DNA of 28,847 nucleotides from contig JBKDQQ010000141.1 of NCBI GenBank assembly GCA_046341775.1, positions 1 through 28,847 on the forward strand, in the 5' to 3' direction. The notes beneath the pieces are model-generated. The model was not told the DNA's origin. It made no database searches and saw only the letters and a program-made list of their open reading frames with translations. Position 1 is the first letter of the stretch. Every line of letters starts with the position of its first letter. The translations under genes and the position numbers were made by a program. Positions 23,171 to 28,847 of the stretch are shown here, in pieces. This DNA is from SXXH01 sp041165735 (GTDB lineage: Bacteria > Planctomycetota > UBA1135 > GCA-002686595).

Positions 23171-23242
23171 GCTTCGACTCGAGTCTGGGCTTCGACTCGA
23201 GTCAGGACTTGAAGTCGAGTCAGGGCTTGAAGTCGAGCACGA
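23171..23242. repeat. Four 18-bp tandem units spanning the glycosidase 3' end
   Basis: Units start at 23171, 23189, 23207 and 23225. On the - strand the first two units read CTCGACTTCAAGCCCTGA and CTCGACTTCAAGTCCTGA, encoding LDFKP-stop and then LDFKS-stop. The next two, CTCGAGTCGAAGCCCAGA and CTCGAGTCGAAGCGCGGG (last bases diverged), follow outside the gene. The terminal codons including the stop have thus been tandemly duplicated. The unit length is a multiple of three. Confidence 0.75.
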
Positions 23243-25190
23243 GCGCGTCGCTCAAGTTGAATCCGGTGCCACCCGGACCGCCGACGTTGCGGTACCAGTA
23301 TTGGAACCTGCGCGTGCTGCCCGCGCCGATCAAGCCCGAACCCGAATTGGCCGGGGGCGCGAGGTAGTTCACGACGCGCATCGTGGCGCCCTGCGAATTG
23401 GCTTGCTGCGGAGGACCGAGCCGCGAGATGGAGCCGCCGACGCAGCGGAAGCCGTCGCCGAACGGCGTCTGCGACGCGGTGCTGCCGTAGAAGAACAAGC
23501 CCACGCCGTTGGGCGGCAAGCCGCTCGCCATGAGGACGAGGTCGTTCGCTGCGATGCTCGTCGAGCCGGCGTACCCCGCCAACGCACCGCGCCCGGTGGA
23601 GTTGACCGCGCCCGTGCATTCGTTCTCGCCGTTCGCCGTGTGCACCAGCTTGATGGCGTCGGCCGAGACGTATTCGGCCCCGCCCACGCCGTCGGTCGAC
23701 AGCTCGACGCGCACGGCGTTGCCGCCCTCGCGGAAGATGAAGCGACCGAGGCGGTTCCAGCGCCCGCCGTTCACGCGCTGGTCGGCCGCCACCACCGTCG
23801 CTCCGCCGTCGTGCAGGATGCGGTAGGGCGCGGCCGCGGCGCGGTTGGAGGACGCCGTCCACCATGCATACACGTCGTAGGAGCCGGAACGCGAGACGGT
23901 CGTGGCGAAGCTCGCGATCGCGGTCGCGCCGCCTTGCGCCACGCGCGAATTGAAGCGGTGGTAGTCGGACTGCGCCGAGCTGCTCCACGTGCCAAGCTCG
24001 GAATAGATGGTCGCGCCGTCGGAGTTGTCCGCCACGCGCTGCACCGAGCGGTCGTTGTCGAACGGGTTGTAGGCGGCGGCGTTCCAAGGATTGCCGGCGA
24101 GCGGCAGGTTGGCGATCTCGTCCTGGATGGCGATCTGGGCCGTGTACTGGTGGTAGACCCACAGGCACCCGTGCAACACGCCTTGTCCTCGCGCGTAGTT
24201 CATCTGGCTGCGCACCAAGGACCAGTCGTTGTCCTCCTGCGCGCGGTAGCCCACGGCGAGCTTGGCCACGTTCGTCCCGGCCTGCGTGCGGCAGGTGTTG
24301 AACTCCGTCTGGAACGACGAGAGCGTCGTCATGTACATCTGCGGCATGACGAGGTCGATGTAGCCCCCGGAGAGCCACGACGACCAGCGCTGCATGTGCT
24401 GGGTGATGCCGTACGAACCGACCGGCGCGCTCGAGACCACGATCGTCGGGTTGGCGGCCTTGATCGTGTTGTGGAAGCGCTGCATCGCCGCGTTGACCAG
24501 CCCCTCGCGGAAGTTCACCCATTGGGTGTTGTTCACGTTGCTCGGCGGCGTCGTGCCGTACTGCGCCTGGTAGGCGGCGACGCAGGGCGCTTCGTAGCCG
24601 TACTCGCGTCCGGTGCTCTTCCTGCCCCAGCGGATGCGGTCGACCTGGATGTCGTCGAAGTCGTAGTTCTCCGCCAGTTCCTTGACCATGCCGTTCAACA
24701 TGTCCATCGCCGGCTGCGACGCCGGCGACAGGAACACGAAGCCGCCGTTCTCGCCCGTGACGGCGTCGCCGGTCGCGTCGCGCGCCAGCCAATCCGGATG
24801 CGCCACGGCGATCGGGTGCGTCGAGTAGCCGACGGCCATGCCGTACTCGAACCACGCGCCGACGAGCAGGCCCTCTTCGCGCATGATGCGGCACATGTCG
24901 CGCGCCCAATCGACCGTGTTCGACACCCAGGTGCCGCCGGCGGCCTGGTAGGCCTTGCTCGGCCACATGGTCTGCTGGCCGGAGTACATGCCGACATAGA
25001 CCATGTTCATGTTGCCCGCACGGATGTTCTGCGCGATGGCGCGCAGTTGCGGCTCGGTCTTGCCGACGTAGCTGTAGTGCGTCAGCCAACAAGCGCGCAG
25101 CTCCGGCGCTTGCGCGGCGACCGAGGGGACGAAGCAAGCCAACGCGACGACGAGGACGGCGAGGGCGTGGCGCAGGGGGTGGCGGGCCAT
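23220..25190 (-). CDS. Secreted GHL10-type glycosidase with golvesin-like and planctomycete-type C-terminal domains
   Basis: 656 residues. The signal peptide (MARHPLRHALAVLVVALACF) ends near VAAQ27. A GHL10 (DUF187) TIM-barrel domain follows: LRACWLTHYSYVG, GLLVGAWFEYGMAVGYS with E115, and YDFDDIQVDRIRWGR with D184, candidates for acidic active-site residues; IDLVMPQMYMT lies further on. Residues about 380-520 resemble the golvesin/xanthan-lyase C-terminal domain (YDVYAWWTASSNRAAAAPYR, WNRLGRFIFREGGNAVRVEL). The last ~135 residues are the Cys/Gly domain (NSTGRGALAGYAG, LFFYGSTASQTPFGDGFRCV, FQYWYRN, FNLSDALVLDFKP). It probably acts on a peptidoglycan-like or other polysaccharide; substrate is unknown. 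Start 25190 is supported by a TAGACT box. Confidence 0.9.
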   Translation of the reverse strand: MARHPLRHALAVLVVALACFVPSVAAQAPELRACWLTHYSYVGKTEPQLRAIAQNIRAGNMNMVYVGMYSGQQTMWPSKAYQAAGGTWVSNTVDWARDMCRIMREEGLLVGAWFEYGMAVGYSTHPIAVAHPDWLARDATGDAVTGENGGFVFLSPASQPAMDMLNGMVKELAENYDFDDIQVDRIRWGRKSTGREYGYEAPCVAAYQAQYGTTPPSNVNNTQWVNFREGLVNAAMQRFHNTIKAANPTIVVSSAPVGSYGITQHMQRWSSWLSGGYIDLVMPQMYMTTLSSFQTEFNTCRTQAGTNVAKLAVGYRAQEDNDWSLVRSQMNYARGQGVLHGCLWVYHQYTAQIAIQDEIANLPLAGNPWNAAAYNPFDNDRSVQRVADNSDGATIYSELGTWSSSAQSDYHRFNSRVAQGGATAIASFATTVSRSGSYDVYAWWTASSNRAAAAPYRILHDGGATVVAADQRVNGGRWNRLGRFIFREGGNAVRVELSTDGVGGAEYVSADAIKLVHTANGENECTGAVNSTGRGALAGYAGSTSIAANDLVLMASGLPPNGVGLFFYGSTASQTPFGDGFRCVGGSISRLGPPQQANSQGATMRVVNYLAPPANSGSGLIGAGSTRRFQYWYRNVGGPGGTGFNLSDALVLDFKP

Positions 25191-25203
25191 GCCCCCAAGT
25201 CTA
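25191..25203 (-). promoter_or_regulatory. Candidate -10 box of a leaderless promoter (glycosidase gene)
   Basis: On the - strand TAGACT (25203-25198) lies 7 nt before ATG 25190. A run of nine C at 25295-25303 (G9 on the - strand) is the other notable element in the 142-bp gap before the SDR stop. Confidence 0.55.
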
Positions 25204-25332
25204 CAGGCGCCCGGCGAAACCTGCCGCGCACGGCACGGTGCCGACGACGACAACCGAACTGATCGTGCAACTTCCTTCCGCAGGGTCTTGGCCGCCCCCC
25301 CCCTGCGTCGCGCGGCGACCGGGCGTGCGCGG

Positions 25333-26136
25333 TCAGGGCTGCTGCGGTGGGAAGAGGCCCAACCCCAAGCCGCCCGTCACCGGCAAGGTCGCCCCCGTGA
25401 TGTACGAGGCTCGATCCGAAGCCAGGAAGCCCACCGCGGCGGCCACTTCGTCCGCCCGCGCCGGCCGTCCCATCGGAGTGCTCGCCACCAACGCGGCGCG
25501 AGTCGCCGCGGGGATGGCCTCGAGCACCCGTTCCGTGAGCACGAGGCCGGGCTCGACCAGGTTGACCGTGATGCCGTCGCGCGCCGTCTCCAGCGCCAGC
25601 GACCGCACCAATCCATGCAGCGCCGCCTTGGCCGATGCGTAGGCGGCTTGCCGACGAGCTCCGTTCGTGCCGGCGATGGAGCCGACGAAGACGATGCGAC
25701 CGAAGCGTCGCGCACGCAGCGCGGGCAACAGGTGCGCGCACATGCGCGCCGGACCGGCGACGACCGTCTCGTGGACCTCGTCGAATTGAGCGCGCGGCAC
25801 GTCTTCCAGGTTGCCGTAGGCGGGGAACGAAGTGGCGTTGTGCACGAGCGTGTCGAGCTCGGGCGCGAGGCGCGCGACGGGAGCATGCCAGTCGCCTCCG
25901 CAGAGGTCGGCCACCACGACTTCGCAACGTCCACCAGCGTCGCGCACCAAACGCCGGGTCTCGGCCAACTTGTCCGCCTGCCGGCCCATGGCCACGACCA
26001 AGCCACCCGCGCGCGCCAGTTCGAGGGCGATGGCGCGGCCGATGCCCCCGCCCGCGCCCGTGACGAGGGCTTGGCGTCGCTCCGGCTGAGGCGCCGACGC
26101 GCATTCGGGAGTCGCGCAAGCGGGAGTCATGGTCAT
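25333..26136 (-). CDS. Short-chain dehydrogenase/reductase (FabG-like SDR)
   Basis: 267 residues, classical SDR. The NAD(P) site is QALVTGAGGGIGRAIALELA, DLCGGDW contributes the adenine pocket, and LVHNAT replaces the usual NNAG. The catalytic residues are visible in VGSIAGTNGARRQAAYASAK (Ser, Tyr, Lys), and ITVNLVEPGLVLTE with YITGATLPVTGGLGLG completes the family. The substrate may be a 3-oxoacyl thioester or another ketone/alcohol; it cannot be fixed from sequence. ATG 26136 follows a TATCCT box by 8 nt; a second ATG at 26130 is possible. The N-terminal ~20 residues carry two Cys and are not part of the fold. Confidence 0.92.
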   Translation of the reverse strand: MTMTPACATPECASAPQPERRQALVTGAGGGIGRAIALELARAGGLVVAMGRQADKLAETRRLVRDAGGRCEVVVADLCGGDWHAPVARLAPELDTLVHNATSFPAYGNLEDVPRAQFDEVHETVVAGPARMCAHLLPALRARRFGRIVFVGSIAGTNGARRQAAYASAKAALHGLVRSLALETARDGITVNLVEPGLVLTERVLEAIPAATRAALVASTPMGRPARADEVAAAVGFLASDRASYITGATLPVTGGLGLGLFPPQQP

Positions 26137-26150
26137 CTGGGCGCAGGATA
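26137..26150 (-). promoter_or_regulatory. Candidate -10 box of a leaderless promoter (SDR gene)
   Basis: On the - strand TATCCT (26150-26145) is 8 nt before ATG 26136. No Shine-Dalgarno is present. It lies in the 249-bp divergent gap shared with the gene at 26386. Confidence 0.45.
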
Positions 26151-26278
26151 TCGGAAGCGCTGCGCAGACAGGGCGGGAGGCCTTCCACCGGGGCTGCGGG
26201 CGCGGGCGCAAGCGTCGTGCAGGTCGAAGCTTGTTGGCGCCTGCACCCGCTCCGCGCAAATCAATGCGATTTCCTCCA

Positions 26279-26307
26279 TTGACGGGGATGGCCTAGGAAG
26301 TTTCAAT
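26279..26307 (+). promoter_or_regulatory. Candidate sigma70-type promoter of the 26386 gene
   Basis: TTGACG (26279-26284) and TTCAAT (26302-26307) are separated by exactly 17 nt, with 5/6 and 4/6 matches to consensus. This gives an untranslated leader of roughly 70 nt. Just upstream, AAATC-AATGC-GATTT (26258-26272) is a small inverted repeat that could be an operator. The leader has no clear Shine-Dalgarno before ATG 26386. Confidence 0.5.
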
Positions 26308-26385
26308 CCTTCCATCTCCACCAGCCTTGCGCCCTCCCGCAACCGGGCGCAGCGCTCGTCTCTCCAAAGCCACGAGTACCGCAAC

Positions 26386-28847
26386 ATGAACCGCACCCTC
26401 CGTGCGGCGGCCCTTTGCTTGGGCTTCGCCGCCACGTTCGCCGCCCGCTCGCACGGGCAGACGACGAAGACCTACACGACCACCGCCGATTTCGCGGAGG
26501 GCCTGGGACTCAACACGACGGCGACGGCGGTGCCGGACCAGTTGCAGTTGAACGCGCTGGGCCAACCAGGTCCCCTGCCCTTGGTGCAGATCGCGGCATC
26601 CGGCCGCGGCACGCTGATCCGCGTGGACGCCCTCACGGGCGCGATCCTCGGCGAGTACGCCACCTCCCCCGACGGCCTCGGGCGCAACCCCTCGCGCACC
26701 AGCGTGGACTCGCGCGGCAACGTGTGGGTCGGCAACCGCGGCGAAGCGTCCAGCCTGCGCGGCGGCGTCGCCGGATCGGTCGTCAAGATCGGCGTCGTGT
26801 TGGGCGGGACCCGTGTCAATTCCGCTGGACAACCGGACGCGGCGGGCGAGTACCTCAAGGGCCCGTTCCTCTACAACACCTGCGTCGACCGCGACGGCGA
26901 CGGCTTGATCCGCACCTCGCGCGGACTGGGCGACGTGCTGGCATGGCCCGACGTCACCGACGGCGCGGGCGGCCCGACGGCGCTGGTCGAGGACGCGCTC
27001 GACGAGTGCATCGTCGTCTACCAACGCACGCCCGCGATCAACATCCGCCACGTGTCCGTCGACGCGGCCGACGACGTGTGGGTGGGCGGCTTCCCCGGGA
27101 CGACGCAGCTCTTCAACAAGCTCGACGGCACGACCGGAGCGGTGCTGTCGACCTTCGCGCCGCCCTGCGGCGGCCATGGCGGCGTGATCGACGCCAACAA
27201 CATCCTGTGGTCGAGCGGCGGCGAAGGTTCGACGACGATCCTGCGCCACGACATCGCCGCGGGCACTTCCACCTGCATCACGACGGGCGCGAACCACGGG
27301 CTGGGCCTGGGCGCCGACGGCGCGATCTGGGTCACGCGCATCCTGCAACAGCAGGTGCTCAAGCTCTCGGGATCCGGCGCGATCCTGCCCGGGTTCCCCG
27401 CCGCCACGTGCAGCGGCACCCTCAACCGCTCCATCGCCATCACGCCGGCCGACCTGAACGCGTGGGTGCCCGCATCGGGCGCCAGCGCCGTCTCGCGCCT
27501 GCGACCCGACGGCACCGCGTGCGCGACGATCGCCCTGGGCGCGGATGGAGCTTCACCGCGCGGCGTAGCCATCGACGGACTGGGCAAGGTGTGGGTGGCG
27601 TGCACGAACAGCGACACGCTCAAGCGCATCGACCCGGCGACGAACAGCGTCGACCTGACCGTGCCTTTGGGCGCGGGCGCGGTGCCCTACAACTACGCCG
27701 ACATGACCGGCTTGAGCGCCCGCTTGCTGCAGCAGCAGAACGGCGAGTGGAGCGTGGTCTACGACTCGACCATCGCGGCGAACCCGTACGCGTCGATCTC
27801 CTGGAACGAGAGCACGCCCGTCGGCACGAGCCTCGTCGTGCAGTTCCGCGCCGGCGACGACGGCGCGACGCTCGGCGGGCTCCCCTTCGTCGACGCCACG
27901 AACGGCGCGCCGCTCGCGAGCGTGGCGGGACGATTCGTCGAGGTGCGCGTGCGCCTCGCGCGCCCGGCGAACTCGCCCATCACGCCGGTCCTGTTCGACT
28001 TGACGATCCAAGGCGCCGGCGATCCGCCGGGACCGGTGGAGTGCCCCACGCCCGACCGCACGCCGGGCAGCCTGCTCGTGTTCCCGTTCTACGACAACCT
28101 CCCGGGGCGCACGACGCTCGCCACGGTGACGAACACGAGCCCGACCACGCCCATCGCGGTCGAGTTCGTCTACATCGCGCGCGAGTCGATCGACGGCGCG
28201 CCGCTGCCGTGCCTCGAGTTCAATCGCACGCACCTGTTGACGCCGAACGACACCTTGACGGTGGCGACGCGCGCGCACGCGCCCGACTACGGCTCGGGCT
28301 ACCTCTATTGCTTCGCCAAGTCCCCCGCCGGCGGCGCGGCCATCGCGCACGACCACCTCGTGGGCGACCTGTTGGCGATCGACGGGGCCGACACCGTGTC
28401 GTTCGGCGTGGGCCCGTGGTCGTTCCGCGCGGTGCCCGCGGACGGGCAACCGACCGACCTCGACGGCGACGGGTTGCGCGACCTCGACGGTCGCGAGTAC
28501 GCCTGCGCGCCGGATGTGTTGCTCGTTCCGCGCTTCCTCGGCCAGATCGACGGCATCAGCCAGCCGGCCCTGTCCTACAGCGAACGCATGGGCGAGCTGG
28601 TGCTCTTGAACCTCTCGGGCGGCACGAGCTTCGACGCTTTGGTCGATGTGCTGCTCAAGAACGACAACGAAGAAGTCTACTCGGCGCAGACGACCTTCCG
28701 CTGCTGGACGCGGCGCAAGCTGGTCGACATCTCGCCGGCCTTCGCGCAGAGCTTCCTCGAAACGACGAACAACGCGCCCGGCGAGATCCTCGGCGCGTCG
28801 CACGTCGAGTCAGGTTGGTTCCGCCTCGACGGACGCATCGCCTGGTC
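26386..28847 (+). CDS. Large secreted multidomain protein with NHL/Vgb-like beta-propeller, truncated at right edge
   Basis: Open from ATG 26386 to the window end (820 codons, no stop). The signal peptide MNRTLRAAALCLGFAATFAA ends near SHGQ. Residues about 60-420 hold propeller-type repeats: RTSVDSRGNVWVGNRGEASS, HVSVDAADDVWVGGFPGTTQ, HGLGLGADGAIWVTRI and GVAIDGLGKVWVACTNSDTL, like streptogramin-lyase/NHL folds. A beta-sandwich follows (WSVVYDSTIAANPYASISWN ... SPITPVLFDLTIQGA), about 450-545. Next is a domain with LLVFPFYDNLPGRTTLATVT and FVYIARESIDG, about 560-690. DRDGDGLIRT and DLDGDGLRDLDG are calcium-loop-like. No catalytic function is recognised; a surface or binding role is likely. 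Confidence 0.85.
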   Translation, partial: MNRTLRAAALCLGFAATFAARSHGQTTKTYTTTADFAEGLGLNTTATAVPDQLQLNALGQPGPLPLVQIAASGRGTLIRVDALTGAILGEYATSPDGLGRNPSRTSVDSRGNVWVGNRGEASSLRGGVAGSVVKIGVVLGGTRVNSAGQPDAAGEYLKGPFLYNTCVDRDGDGLIRTSRGLGDVLAWPDVTDGAGGPTALVEDALDECIVVYQRTPAINIRHVSVDAADDVWVGGFPGTTQLFNKLDGTTGAVLSTFAPPCGGHGGVIDANNILWSSGGEGSTTILRHDIAAGTSTCITTGANHGLGLGADGAIWVTRILQQQVLKLSGSGAILPGFPAATCSGTLNRSIAITPADLNAWVPASGASAVSRLRPDGTACATIALGADGASPRGVAIDGLGKVWVACTNSDTLKRIDPATNSVDLTVPLGAGAVPYNYADMTGLSARLLQQQNGEWSVVYDSTIAANPYASISWNESTPVGTSLVVQFRAGDDGATLGGLPFVDATNGAPLASVAGRFVEVRVRLARPANSPITPVLFDLTIQGAGDPPGPVECPTPDRTPGSLLVFPFYDNLPGRTTLATVTNTSPTTPIAVEFVYIARESIDGAPLPCLEFNRTHLLTPNDTLTVATRAHAPDYGSGYLYCFAKSPAGGAAIAHDHLVGDLLAIDGADTVSFGVGPWSFRAVPADGQPTDLDGDGLRDLDGREYACAPDVLLVPRFLGQIDGISQPALSYSERMGELVLLNLSGGTSFDALVDVLLKNDNEEVYSAQTTFRCWTRRKLVDISPAFAQSFLETTNNAPGEILGASHVESGWFRLDGRIAW

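Noticed and set aside
23171..23242. CRISPR-like array
   Set aside because: Units are directly adjacent without spacers, only 18 bp long, and encode the end of a gene.
26814..26831. TGTCAA-N6-TGGACA as an operator
   Set aside because: One arm mismatch and location deep inside a coding region make it weak evidence; kept only as part of the dyad comparison.
1..28847. tRNA/rRNA genes, insertion sequences, integrase or attachment sites
   Set aside because: No cloverleaf, rRNA-like segment, transposase motif or flanking direct repeats were recognised on either strand.

Overview
The window is very GC-rich with densely packed genes. It most likely comes from an uncultured or little-studied member of the Planctomycetota. 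The main reason is a set of secreted proteins (19129-20496, 20746-22236, 23220-25190) that end in a Cys/Gly-rich domain of a kind I associate with planctomycete secretomes. A respiratory operon pairing Alternative Complex III with a caa3 oxidase, and a scarcity of Shine-Dalgarno sites, fit that view. The assignment is an inference; no rRNA or marker gene is present.

Region 1 (1-9253, + strand) is one respiratory operon: the end of a probable actB, then actC, actD, actE, actF, a conserved one-helix membrane protein, a SCO copper chaperone, and coxB (with a fused cytochrome c), coxA, coxC and coxD. ACIII oxidises membrane quinol, haem proteins pass the electrons on, and the A2-type caa3 oxidase reduces oxygen. 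A perfect 13-bp hairpin closes the operon.

Region 2 (9300-19074, + strand) is a membrane-lipid modification cluster: DUF1295, a CFA/coclaurine-N-methyltransferase-like methyltransferase, an acyl desaturase, an FAD amine oxidase-like protein, DUF1365, a second CFA-like methyltransferase, DUF2878, and an Old Yellow Enzyme ene-reductase at the end. A secreted CAP-domain protein sits between the second methyltransferase and DUF2878. Both methyltransferases deviate from E. coli Cfa at bicarbonate-site residues, so the product may be a methyl-branched or otherwise modified acyl chain rather than a cyclopropane.

Region 3 (19129-28847) is mainly extracytoplasmic. On the - strand are a beta-helix protein, a beta-propeller-like protein and a GHL10/golvesin-domain glycosidase, all three with the shared C-terminal domain, plus a cytoplasmic SDR. 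On the + strand are a free-standing B3/B4 (PheRS beta editing-like) protein and a large secreted propeller protein running off the right edge.

The most interesting non-coding signals are: TAGNNT/TATCCT -10-like boxes 6-9 nt before start codons, suggesting leaderless mRNAs; an AT-rich dyad TGTCAA-N6-TTGACA found twice, with related TGTCCA-N6-TGGACA copies; an 18-bp tandem repeat that duplicates the last codons and stop of the glycosidase; and SD-less ACCATG starts in the respiratory operon. No intergenic stretch exceeds 300 bases. I saw no tRNA, rRNA, CRISPR array or insertion sequence.
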